Shown here in pieces: positions 17,691-25,296 of a DNA stretch of 64,000 bases. The DNA is from Scytonema sp. UIC 10036 (GTDB lineage: Bacteria > Cyanobacteriota > Cyanobacteriia > Cyanobacteriales > Nostocaceae): assembly GCF_009725235.1 (NCBI RefSeq), contig NZ_WJFC01000044.1, positions 12,712 to 76,711 of the forward strand, written 5' to 3'. Each line of letters opens with the position of its first letter. The stretch's first letter is position 1. The translations under genes were made by a program, and so were the position numbers. The notes beneath the pieces were generated by a model. That model did no database searches. It had not been told where the DNA came from and was given only the letters and a program-made list of their open reading frames with translations.

Positions 17691-17919
17691 TAAATAATGG
17701 GGGAGGCTAAAAGACAAAAAGCTTGCAAATCTTAGCTCATGATGGCATTAGGGGAGATACCAATGAATTTAGTTCTGCTGCTTAATTTTGCCAATTTCTG
17801 TTACTCACTGCCGACGATTGTTGTGCTCTAAATTCAGAATATCTTCCAATGACCAGTGGAAGTAAAGAGCGATGTATTTCCTCTAATTGTCTGCAATATG
17901 AGTAACTTGTATTAAAAAG

Positions 17920-18249
17920 ATGAACTTATCTGGACAGCAATGGAAACAATTACAAGAAGCTCTTATTGATGCTTTTACCAATAATTCATCATTAGAGCAG
18001 ATGTTATTGTTTGGATTAGATAAAAATTTAGACGCCATTGCCGAAGGAGGGAGTTTAGAAAATATTGTTTTTTCTTTAATCAAAGCCGCCGTGACTCAGG
18101 GATGGCTTGTTGATCTAATTGACGCTGCACGCAAAGAAAACTTTGGAAATGAAAAACTGGAGGCTATTGCAGAAAAACTCTTGCCAAATAACTCTCCAGA
18201 AACATATAAAGTTTCCTCTCCTAAGATTCCCCGGCTCTTCCGTACTTAG
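17920..18249 (+). pseudogene. Effector-associated domain (EAD1-like) fragment, truncated by a MITE
   Basis: About 90 residues read as an effector-associated domain of the EAD1 type (LSGQQWKQLQEALIDAF, SLEQMLLFGLDKNL, FSLIKAAVTQGWLVDLI), a death-fold-like helical adaptor common at the N-terminus of cyanobacterial conflict and signalling proteins, where it recruits a CHAT or STAND effector. The frame then runs into the terminal inverted repeat at 18233 and stops at 18247-18249, so the effector part is missing. EAD-only proteins exist, so a functional short product is not excluded, but the last five codons are element-derived. Confidence 0.65.
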
Positions 18250-18427
18250 TGGGCTAATTTTCAATTACAGTCGATAACTTTCCTTTAAAATCAAGGCTTA
18301 CAGTCGCTTATAGTCACGCATTTTATCCTTAATGCTGAATTGATATCAATAATGACTGTAATGAAAGCCCAGTAAGGATTACAAGTTGATTTTCACAAGA
18401 ATTTAGCCCACTAAGTACGGAAGAGCC
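18233..18427. mobile_element. 195-bp MITE with perfect 24-bp terminal inverted repeats
   Basis: Positions 18233-18256 (GGCTCTTCCGTACTTAGTGG plus GCTA) are the exact reverse complement of 18404-18427. The 147-bp interior has no gene. The terminus beginning GGCTCTT resembles ends of ISL3-type elements, a low-confidence family guess. No matching target-site duplication is seen: the 8 bases outside each end differ (GATTCCCC and AAAATTCG). Left and right flanks are different truncated genes, which fits recombination between two copies or an adjacent deletion. Confidence 0.82.
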
Positions 18428-18429
18428 AA

Positions 18430-18621
18430 AATTCGCAAAAATCTCTTGCAGGGCTTAATGCGGCAGGGAACCGGATACCAAAGGGCGAAGCGATCGCTCC
18501 CACGGATGTGATAGACACCCATATAGAAGAAAAACTAGACGAACGAATCCGCACGCTAGAAGATGCTCTATACAAGCATATAGAGACACTGGAAGAACGC
18601 CTGGGGGAATTGGCAACCTGA
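18430..18621 (+). pseudogene. 3' fragment of an unknown gene, coiled-coil C-terminus
   Basis: Open in one frame from the MITE end to TGA 18619-18621. It reads as a coherent protein tail: NAAGNRIPKGEAIAPTDV, then a heptad-like charged helix (EEKLDERIRTLEDALYKHI, ETLEERLGELA). There is no start codon on this side of the element, so the 5' part is lost. The family is not recognised; such tails occur in small plasmid-type proteins of cyanobacteria. Confidence 0.5.
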
Positions 18622-18659
18622 GAGGTAATTCCCAGCCCCAAGGGCTGAGCAAGGGGGAA

Positions 18660-18887
18660 TTGGAAGCATTGCGCGATCGGCAAAGCTTGCTCGCTGCGCG
18701 AGATCGCATCCTCAAAACCTGGCGACTAGCCAAGGCTCCAAAGAAGAAAGAGCGCATAGCCGAAGCGCTTAACCGATTCATTGAGGAGATAACCAATGTG
18801 CGAAATTCCCGATCCCATATGGCAGAAAGAACTAGACAGATTCTTGCTGCTAGAGTATCCCAAAGCCTCGAACTACTTAAGTTGTAA
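18660..18887 (+). CDS. Small basic hypothetical protein, 75 aa
   Basis: Starts at TTG 18660 behind a GGGGGA motif. The protein is strongly basic and helical (RDRILKTWRLAKAPKKKERI, AEALNRFIEEI), a pattern I associate with small hypothetical proteins of cyanobacterial plasmids and genomic islands. It overlaps the next frame by about 90 bp. Codon usage and HIP1 content resemble the neighbouring fragment, so the two may belong to one imported module. Confidence 0.45.
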   Translation: MEALRDRQSLLAARDRILKTWRLAKAPKKKERIAEALNRFIEEITNVRNSRSHMAERTRQILAARVSQSLELLKL

Positions 18888-19128
18888 AGTCGTTGAGCCG
18901 TTGTGGGTCAATTTTGAGGTGCATAATTTCTCCTCAAGTTTTGGGCTTACTAAACTTGGTGTGTTAGGTACTTTAAAAATGAAAGTTAAGAAAATTGAAA
19001 TTCTGCTTTTCGTGCTGCCCATGATTCAGGTATTGGTTTGGCTTTACCAGCAGAGCCAAGATTTCTGCTACGCAGACCAACGACAGCAGATTGAGGAATA
19101 CGGGTCAAGCGAACTTGAGTGTGATTAG
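18796..19128 (+). CDS. Hypothetical protein, 110 aa, doubtful
   Basis: ATG 18796 has a GGAG site nine bases upstream, and the first residues (MCEIPDPIWQKELDRFLLL) look protein-like. The rest contains a hydrophobic helix (IEILLFVLPMIQVLVWLY). It overlaps the 75-aa gene in another frame, so at most part of one of the two is likely genuine along the shared 90 bp. It may be a fusion of a small gene start with unrelated downstream DNA. Confidence 0.35.
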   Translation: MCEIPDPIWQKELDRFLLLEYPKASNYLSCKVVEPLWVNFEVHNFSSSFGLTKLGVLGTLKMKVKKIEILLFVLPMIQVLVWLYQQSQDFCYADQRQQIEEYGSSELECD

Positions 19129-19216
19129 CTGTTATTAAAATGACTGCTACGACCAAGCGGCAGCCTAAATTAAACAAGGTACAAAATCACCCCCTTGAAA
19201 ATCAACGTGGGAAGTG

Positions 19217-19278
19217 AAACAACAGATTAAAACCTGTTGTTTCGCGCTTCATACCCTGGTTAAAAACACAGGGTTTTT
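19217..19278 (+). terminator. Two consecutive hairpins, the second followed by T-run
   Basis: AAACAACAG (19217-19225) pairs with CTGTTGTTT (19234-19242). Then ACCCTG (19253-19258) pairs with CAGGGT (19269-19274), followed by TTTT. The second is a plausible intrinsic terminator for plus-strand transcription from the small genes upstream. Confidence 0.55.
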
Positions 19279-19445
19279 CGCGGTCTTATGTTATTTTAGG
19301 TGGTTGTGGTAATACCGGACATACCTGCTCAACTAGGTTTTGCTCTGTTCTTTGTTGCTGCTTGTCTGAATTGAAACTACAAACGGTTCCTGCACTCGTG
19401 AAATAGGCAGCAATGACAAAGATTGCGACTTGAGGAACTTTTAGA

Positions 19446-19919
19446 CTATAAGAAAATGTACTTTGAGTTAATCGCTGCAATTGCAACTCCAAAAAGTAAA
19501 ATTGTTCCACCAATGAACACAAGAAGACTAGGAACTTCACGAAAAAATAGATATGCAAGTATAGCTAAAAAAATAGGTTCAAACATAACCGCTAATGTAA
19601 CAATAACTGGAGATATCCAGCGTAACGACCAATTTAAACCGGTTTGACCAATAACCTGTGATAAGATTGCCATTAGCAACAAATAAAAATAAACAATTAA
19701 TGGATAACTAATATATCCGGTTTTCAAAAAATAAGGCAATGAAAGAAGAACTAATGCAGATGCACCATATACAATGACGGCGTAATGAGCAGTACTTAAA
19801 CCTTGACGACTCTGCACTTTTAGAAAGCCTAGAACAGTAATGTTTTGGGTCTGCAATGAAACTAGAACGAGAACGCAACCTCTCACTTTCATTGTACTGG
19901 GCTTGGGTTGATTGCCCAT
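19446..19919 (-). pseudogene. EamA/DMT-family transporter, C-terminal half only
   Basis: About 130 residues match the second EamA repeat of a drug/metabolite transporter: STAHYAVIVYGASALVLLSL, LLLMAILSQVIGQTGLNWSL, SPVIVTLAVMFEPIFLAI, FFREVPSLLVFIGGTILL. That is four to five membrane helices, against ten in the full family. The first ~35 codons do not look like transporter, so the N-terminal half is lost and the reading start is artificial. It lies in the same scarred patch as the MITE. Confidence 0.75.
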
Positions 19920-20046
19920 TGGTTCCTACCGAACTACGCTCCAAGTGGTTGAATCTACGATCCGCATGCTACTGTTCGCGACTACGGAGTGAGCCTAGAA
20001 AGTGAACAAATGATGGTGTTTGACTCCAGTTTACTCAGTTATTTGG

Positions 20047-20247
20047 CTACTCATCAGGAATCCCCTTAACATTTAGTTGAAATGCCCTAGCAAGAGTTTT
20101 GAGAGAGATTCCTAGTTCGCGAGCTAAAGCAACAGCATTATCCAGTCGCGGAATTTTTTTTCCAGTTTCCCAATCACCAATAGTGGGGAAACTCAAATTA
20201 AGTCGGCGACTCAGTTCTTCCTGAGTCAAATCCAGCCTTTCTCTCAA
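20047..20247 (-). CDS. XRE-family helix-turn-helix regulator
   Basis: A 66-residue minimum product is almost entirely an HTH_3 domain: RERLDLTQEELSRRLNLSF, PTIGDWETGKKIPRLDNAVA, LARELGISLKTLARAF. Such small regulators control prophage, toxin or stress genes. The only available start in frame is TTG 20247; open codons continue upstream (about 17 codons to the stop) without ATG, so the true start may be a rare codon or the 5' end may be damaged. Its target is unknown; the nearest gene is the divergent lipoprotein at 20520. Confidence 0.72.
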   Translation of the reverse strand: MRERLDLTQEELSRRLNLSFPTIGDWETGKKIPRLDNAVALARELGISLKTLARAFQLNVKGIPDE

Positions 20248-20519
20248 AGCTTTGGTTGTTGTAGTTGTTCTTTTGGATTCATTTCCGACAGAAGCTCATG
20301 AACCTACCGTAGTGTAAAATTTTTTTGTATTATTTAAGTTATTTAAGGGAACTTTCTTTTTGTCCAAAGTCCAATAATGAAGCTTACAAGCTTTTCTGGC
20401 TATTTTGTCGCCCCATCAGGTTGTGGCAACTTATTTATTTCATCCTAATTTCATTTTTATTTGTAAAACTGATAGTAGTTGTCAGCTATTAAATTGACGA
20501 ATAGCCAAGGAGGCGTAGG

Positions 20520-21032
20520 ATGAAATCATTAAAAGCCAAACTTCTTATTATCGGAACTATGGGAACATTATTCTTGGGAGCATGCAGTAATAGCAATCAA
20601 GCCACTAATTCAGAATCTTCTACAGCACAAAGCCAAGCTAGCACTCTCTCAAATAATCAGCGTTCCGTTCCTACAGCCTCACCTGCAGCAGCTAAAAAAA
20701 CAGAACATCAACATGGTGAATCTCATGGGGGAACAATTGTAGAAACAGGAGCCTATCACTTGGAATTTGTTCCTTTAAACGAAACGAATGGAACACACTT
20801 AGATTTTTACCTGCAAAAAGGAAATAATCACGAAGCAATTCCTAATGCCAAAGTAACAGCTTTAGTTCAGTTACCAGATGGTACGCAAAAGACAATTCCC
20901 CTCACCTATGAAGCAAGTGGAAAACACTATAAAGGAATGCTTGCAGAAAAGGCAACAGGTCAATATCAAGTAAGAGTAACATCTGATATTAGCGGTCAAA
21001 AAGTAGATGGACGTTTTACATTTAATAAGTAA
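20520..21032 (+). CDS. Putative lipoprotein with His-rich segment
   Basis: A 170-residue protein with a lipoprotein signal (IIGTMGTLFLGACSNS, Cys about residue 22), a Ser/Thr/Ala-rich linker, a His-rich patch (KTEHQHGESHGG, residues ~62-73), then a beta-rich domain (AYHLEFVPLNETNGTHLDFYL ... GQYQVRVTSDISGQKVDGRF). The patch followed by G-x-I-V-x-T-G-x-Y-H-L-E resembles the sensor-like extension found on some heavy-metal efflux adaptor subunits, so metal binding in the periplasm is a guess. The GGAGG 10 bases upstream of ATG is a strong ribosome-binding site. Confidence 0.75.
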   Translation: MKSLKAKLLIIGTMGTLFLGACSNSNQATNSESSTAQSQASTLSNNQRSVPTASPAAAKKTEHQHGESHGGTIVETGAYHLEFVPLNETNGTHLDFYLQKGNNHEAIPNAKVTALVQLPDGTQKTIPLTYEASGKHYKGMLAEKATGQYQVRVTSDISGQKVDGRFTFNK

Positions 21033-21034
21033 GA

Positions 21035-21160
21035 TGATAGTGGTTAGTGGTTAGTGGTTAGTGGTTAGTGGTTAGTAGATAGTAGGGAGTAATCAACTAA
21101 CAACTAACAACCAACAACCAACAACTAACAACCAACAACTAACAACTAACAACCAACACA
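21035..21160. repeat. GTTAGTG heptamer array with inverted second half
   Basis: Direct TTAGTGG units (21041-21078) followed by CAACTAA/CAACCAA units (21093-21158) running up to the chlG start codon. Complementary halves can fold. Confidence 0.85.
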
Positions 21161-21164
21161 TATT

Positions 21165-22139
21165 ATGACAGAAGAAGTCAAAACTGCCGATCGCAGTGCA
21201 AAAACCAGGCAATTGCTAGGGATGAAAGGTGCAGCGCCTGGGGAAACCTCTATATGGAAAATTCGCCTGCAACTGATGAAACCCATTACCTGGATTCCTT
21301 TAATCTGGGGCGTCGTTTGTGGTGCAGCTTCCTCCGGTAACTACACGTGGACATTGGAGAACGTGTTAAAGTCAGCAGCTTGTATGTTGCTAGCCGGACC
21401 GCTATTAGCTGGTTATACCCAAACTCTCAACGAGTACTACGATCGCGAAATTGATGCTGTCAACGAACCCTATCGCCCAATTCCCTCCGGCGCAATTCCT
21501 TTACCCCAAGTCATTACACAAATTCTTGTTTTACTTATTGCCGGTATAGCCCTGGCATTTGTACTAGATGTTTGGGCAGGTCATGACTTCCCCAATATCA
21601 CCGTGCTTGCCATATTTGGTTCTTTCATAGCCTACATATATTCTGCTCCCCCTCTCAAGTTAAAACAAAACGGGTGGTTCGGAGGCTACGCCCTAGGAGC
21701 TAGCTACATCGCCTTACCTTGGTGTACCGGTCATGCTTTATTTGGTGAACTTAATTGGAAAGTCGTCGTTTTCACCGTAGTTTATAGTTTGGCAGGTTTG
21801 GGGATTGCTATTGTCAATGACTTCAAAAGCGTGGAAGGCGATCGCCAGTTCGGATTAAAATCGCTACCCGTTATGTTTGGTGTAACTGCAGCAGCCTGGA
21901 TATGCGTCATTATGATTGATGTTTTTCAAGCAGGAGCCGCCGCCTATCTCGTTTACCTTCATGAGAATTTATACGCAGCTATTCTTGTATTGCTCATCAT
22001 TCCACAGATTGTATTTCAGGATATGTATTTTTTGCGTGACCCCTTAAAAAATGACGTAAAATACCAAGCTAGTGCTCAACCATTTCTCGTGTTAGGAATG
22101 CTTGTTGCTGGTTTAGCCATTGGTCATGCTGGCATCTAA
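21165..22139 (+). CDS. chlG: Chlorophyll synthase (ChlG)
   Basis: UbiA-superfamily prenyltransferase that esterifies chlorophyllide a with geranylgeranyl or phytyl diphosphate, the last step of chlorophyll a synthesis, in the thylakoid membrane. At 324 aa it has the typical length. Both Asp-rich sites are present: NEYYDREIDAVNEPYRPIPS (first) and IVNDFKSVEGDRQFGLKSLP (second), with about eight to nine membrane helices. The N-terminal TRQLLGMKGA motif is characteristic of ChlG. The heptamer array reaches to within a few bases of the start. The PucC-type carrier at 23686-25164 also belongs to the pigment-handling group. Confidence 0.97.
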   Translation: MTEEVKTADRSAKTRQLLGMKGAAPGETSIWKIRLQLMKPITWIPLIWGVVCGAASSGNYTWTLENVLKSAACMLLAGPLLAGYTQTLNEYYDREIDAVNEPYRPIPSGAIPLPQVITQILVLLIAGIALAFVLDVWAGHDFPNITVLAIFGSFIAYIYSAPPLKLKQNGWFGGYALGASYIALPWCTGHALFGELNWKVVVFTVVYSLAGLGIAIVNDFKSVEGDRQFGLKSLPVMFGVTAAAWICVIMIDVFQAGAAAYLVYLHENLYAAILVLLIIPQIVFQDMYFLRDPLKNDVKYQASAQPFLVLGMLVAGLAIGHAGI

Positions 22140-22244
22140 TTTATACCTCCACAGTCAGACGTTAAACATTAGGAGTGAGAATTAAAGTGTAAGCAACCTC
22201 CGAATTGAATTCTGAGGCACTGATGACTTTCCCAATCCAAAATC

Positions 22245-22392
22245 TAATACTATTTTGGATTTTAGATTTTAGATTTTGGATTGGGAAAGCTTTACCCAGA
22301 ACAAATTTCACATTTCTATCTGTCGCCTTCTTTTTTCAATTTGGTATAAAATCCAAAATCCAAAATCCAAAATCCAAAATCGTAGAGATTTG
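22245..22392. repeat. ATTTTGG heptamers plus dispersed ~100-bp repeat
   Basis: GATTTTAGATTTTGGATTGG runs, then the TATCTGTCGC/TTTTCAATTTGGT block shared with 253-357 and 35718-35810, then complementary AAATCCA units. The outer heptamers form an inverted pair around the repeat. Confidence 0.7.
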
Positions 22393-22394
22393 CC

Positions 22395-22682
22395 GTGCCC
22401 GAACTACTAAATTCTTTATTTCACGCAGTTCAACCTTTTGTAGTACCTATTTGCTTTTTGTCTGCTTGGTCATTAACTATTACCGTTGCTTGGAGTCTTT
22501 GGACAGCAGCAAGAGACAGCGTGAGTACAGCAAAGCAGATGCATCAAATCCCCTGTGTTGGGTGTCAATATTTTACCAATGACTATCGGCTTAAATGCAC
22601 CGTCCATCCTTCTATTGCCAACACAGAAGAAGCCATAACTTGTTTGGATTATCAACCAAAAACAAATCCTATGCTTTATTAG
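22395..22682 (+). CDS. Small membrane protein with Cys motif, 95 aa
   Basis: Starts at GTG 22395. One or two N-terminal membrane helices (FVVPICFLSAWSLTITVAWSL) precede a cytosolic-looking tail with IPCVGCQYFTNDYRLKC, then TVHPS and CLDYQP. The C-x2-C-x-Y...KCxVxP pattern echoes the protein at 6816-7136. It appears conserved in cyanobacteria as I recall it, but function is unknown; metal or Fe-S binding is possible. Confidence 0.65.
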   Translation: MPELLNSLFHAVQPFVVPICFLSAWSLTITVAWSLWTAARDSVSTAKQMHQIPCVGCQYFTNDYRLKCTVHPSIANTEEAITCLDYQPKTNPMLY

Positions 22683-22683
22683 G

Positions 22684-22815
22684 TAGTGGTTAGTGGTTAG
22701 TGGTTAGTGGTTAGTGGTTAGTGGTTAGTGGTTAGTGGTTAGTGGTTAGTGACATTAACAACCAACAACCAACAACTAACAACTAACCACTAACAACCAA
22801 CAACTAACAACCAAC
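22684..22815. repeat. GTTAGTG heptamer array with inverted second half
   Basis: Nine or more direct GGTTAGT units (22684-22748) then CAACCAA/CAACTAA units (22757-22815) in the complementary sense, reaching the stop of the inositol-phosphatase-like gene. Confidence 0.85.
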
Positions 22816-23604
22816 AACAAATTGCGAAAACACGGGAATCAATTCTTGACGACTCACAACTAGAGTTGGAAAAGAACGAGTTGTATAATCTTCACCCGAT
22901 TTTAAAGGAAACGGTTCCGACTCAAGTGATACCCAGCGACCACCTGCAGCTTGAACAATAACCCAAGCTCCTGCTAAGTCCCAAATTTTTGGTGTCGCTT
23001 CAATTCCACCTAACGTTGCACCTGCTGCAACAGTCAGAAAATTGTAGCTAGCAACACCTAACATCCGAATTTTGCACGGAAAATCTTTTTGGATGACTGA
23101 CGTGCTGCGAGAACAAAGGTTGAAAAAGTGATTGTGACTGGGATCGTCATTGCTTGTACGGACGGGTTGGTAATTGCGAAATGCTCCATTGGGCAAATCT
23201 AACTCGGATGTACCTCTCCAAAAACCGTGAAAAGCTTCACCTATTGGCGGGAAATAAACATAGCCAAAAACTGGTGTACCTTGGTATAGCAAACCCAATG
23301 AAATTCCCCAAATGGGAATACCACGAGTAAAGTTGGTTGTACCATCTAAAGGATCGATAACCCAGCACCATTCTGTACCGGGAAAAACCTTGTTACCCTC
23401 TTCGCTAAGAATACCGTAATCCGGAAACAGAGAAGCGATCGCATCCCGAATTTCCCGATCTGCCCATTTATCCGATTGCGTTACCAAAGTGCCATCGTCT
23501 TTTTGATTCGCTTGCACTCGCCCAAAATCTTGCATTAACTGCTTCCCTATCCGGGCTGTGGTTGTTTGGGCAAAGTCTATAATTGTTGTCCAAAATTCAT
23601 TCAT
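22804..23604 (-). CDS. Inositol monophosphatase family protein
   Basis: A 266-residue Mg-dependent sugar/inositol phosphatase fold. The metal-binding motifs are SEEGN (residues ~72-76), DPLDGTTNFTRGIP (about 93-106) and the C-terminal WDLAGAWVIVQAAGG. Family members act on inositol phosphate, histidinol phosphate, fructose bisphosphate or PAP; the middle (FHGFWRGTSELDLPNGA) does not decide the substrate. A plant-like histidinol-phosphatase role is possible in cyanobacteria. It lies convergent to the small membrane protein. Confidence 0.88.
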   Translation of the reverse strand: MNEFWTTIIDFAQTTTARIGKQLMQDFGRVQANQKDDGTLVTQSDKWADREIRDAIASLFPDYGILSEEGNKVFPGTEWCWVIDPLDGTTNFTRGIPIWGISLGLLYQGTPVFGYVYFPPIGEAFHGFWRGTSELDLPNGAFRNYQPVRTSNDDPSHNHFFNLCSRSTSVIQKDFPCKIRMLGVASYNFLTVAAGATLGGIEATPKIWDLAGAWVIVQAAGGRWVSLESEPFPLKSGEDYTTRSFPTLVVSRQELIPVFSQFVVGC

Positions 23605-23606
23605 AT

Positions 23607-23682
23607 AAATAGATGGCTAATGGCTAATGGCTAATGGCTAATGGTGCTATTAGCCATTAGCCATTAGCTATTAGCACGCATA
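23607..23682. repeat. ATGGCTA heptamers and inverted TTAGCCA heptamers
   Basis: Four AATGGCT units then four CCATTAG units, complementary, between two same-strand genes. Confidence 0.8.
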
Positions 23683-23685
23683 ACA

Positions 23686-25164
23686 TCAATCTAGCTCGCT
23701 TTCCAAAATAGAAGCGATCGCTTGCTTGGCATTGTTTTGGAATTCTTTCACATTAACTCGTGTCAAGAACCAAATTGCAAGAAGCATTCCAACTGCTTGC
23801 AGCCCAAACACCAAACTATATGCCAGTATGTTTTGAGCAAATAAATATTTACCCACATCCAGTATTGCTCCGCCACTCACTGTCGCTAATGCCCTTGCGA
23901 TCGCCTGGGCTAAACCCCAAGCACCAATGAATGTTCCGGCTGTTTCGGCTGCAGTTAAATCTAGCATCAGGCTAATTGCTCCTGTTGTCGTCACACCTGA
24001 TGCCAAACCAAACAGCAGCAAAGATCCTTGTAGGAATTTCTCATTACCAGTAAATCCCGATAGGATGATAAATGCCATGGTGAAAGCAACTGCAAAACAT
24101 CCTAACATGGCAGTTTTTTGTTTGCCCAGACGTGGCACGATGAGAAAGCCTGTTGAACCAATACCTATCAGCGTTCCGGTTCCCCAAAAAGCATTCAGTC
24201 GTGTTGTTTCTGAAACACACATTCCAAAGACTTCACCACCATAAGGTTCCATCACAGCTTCTTGCATAAACAAGCTGATAGTCATCACTAACAGAAAAGT
24301 GAAAAACAAACCAGTTTGCCGACTAGCCGTTAACACCTTAAGTGCTTTTTTCAAAGTAATTTGGTCTTCTCGTTCTGTGACTGTAGAACGTATGCCATAC
24401 CTGGAGTATTTCTTTTCAACACCTGCTGTTGCTAGCACTGCCAACCCAAAAACCACAGCTGGCAAAATGAAAAACAGGCGGTTAATGGAATTTTGCAAAG
24501 CAGCAAGCTGTTGGGGTTGGCTGTACAAAGATACCGTTCTTGCTGTTTCTTGGCAAGTCGTGGCTGCGGGTAGTAACTTTGAGCTTGTAATTGCTCCAAT
24601 CACAATACCCACCATGAGCATTGACCAAACAATCCCAACCAATTTAGATCGATTATCTTCATCAGAAACATCAACTAGCAATGCTGCAAAAGGCGTGGAA
24701 CTTGAACTCAGCGTCACTCCGTAGAAAGCAAAAATTCCGGCTAACAGCGCAATCCAACCGTAGGTTTGAGCCGTCCAACCTACTGCGTATAAACTAGCAC
24801 CCAATTGCCAAGTCACTTGTACCGCTAAATAAGCTGCGATCGCAAACAATGCCGCACCTACCCACACGTAACCAGTACGGTGATGCTTGAGAAAAGGTTT
24901 AGCATCAGACATTTGTCCAAACCACAACCTTGTCGGAGCGACAAGCTGGTGCATTGCGATCGTACCTGCTACAAGTGTGGCTGGAATTGCCAATTCATTA
25001 ATCATGATCCGATTCAACACTCCTAATGTCAGAACCGACATGATGCCCAACCCCATCTGAAATAAGCCCAAGCGAAACATCGTGAATAGGTTAACCTTGG
25101 GCAATGTTTCTAACTTGGCTGACTTATCTGACGGAGGATTGGGTGAAAAATCGCTGGTTGCCAT
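23686..25164 (-). CDS. PucC/BCD-family MFS protein (pigment-linked carrier)
   Basis: A 492-residue, 12-helix major-facilitator protein of the PucC/LhaA (BCD) group, members of which help deliver or insert (bacterio)chlorophyll into antenna or reaction-centre proteins. Characteristic features are the N-terminal FRLGLFQMGLGIMSVLTLGV, then LAIPATLVAGTIAMHQLVAP and TRLWFGQMSDAKPF. The insert around residues 190-220 with RTVSLYSQPQQLAAL and the second-half VMEPYGGEVFGMCVSET are also family-like. Substrate is inferred. It lies divergent from the aldo/keto reductase and near chlG, consistent with a pigment neighbourhood. Confidence 0.9.
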   Translation of the reverse strand: MATSDFSPNPPSDKSAKLETLPKVNLFTMFRLGLFQMGLGIMSVLTLGVLNRIMINELAIPATLVAGTIAMHQLVAPTRLWFGQMSDAKPFLKHHRTGYVWVGAALFAIAAYLAVQVTWQLGASLYAVGWTAQTYGWIALLAGIFAFYGVTLSSSSTPFAALLVDVSDEDNRSKLVGIVWSMLMVGIVIGAITSSKLLPAATTCQETARTVSLYSQPQQLAALQNSINRLFFILPAVVFGLAVLATAGVEKKYSRYGIRSTVTEREDQITLKKALKVLTASRQTGLFFTFLLVMTISLFMQEAVMEPYGGEVFGMCVSETTRLNAFWGTGTLIGIGSTGFLIVPRLGKQKTAMLGCFAVAFTMAFIILSGFTGNEKFLQGSLLLFGLASGVTTTGAISLMLDLTAAETAGTFIGAWGLAQAIARALATVSGGAILDVGKYLFAQNILAYSLVFGLQAVGMLLAIWFLTRVNVKEFQNNAKQAIASILESELD

Positions 25165-25296
25165 AACCCACTATCAAGGACAGATCCCAATATTAATTCA
25201 GAATAACCTTATTTCATCCTATTGGCTGTTTGTAAGCAATTCTTGAGAAGTTACACTAGAAATATAAAGAAATGTAACTATAAAATTGAATCAACC

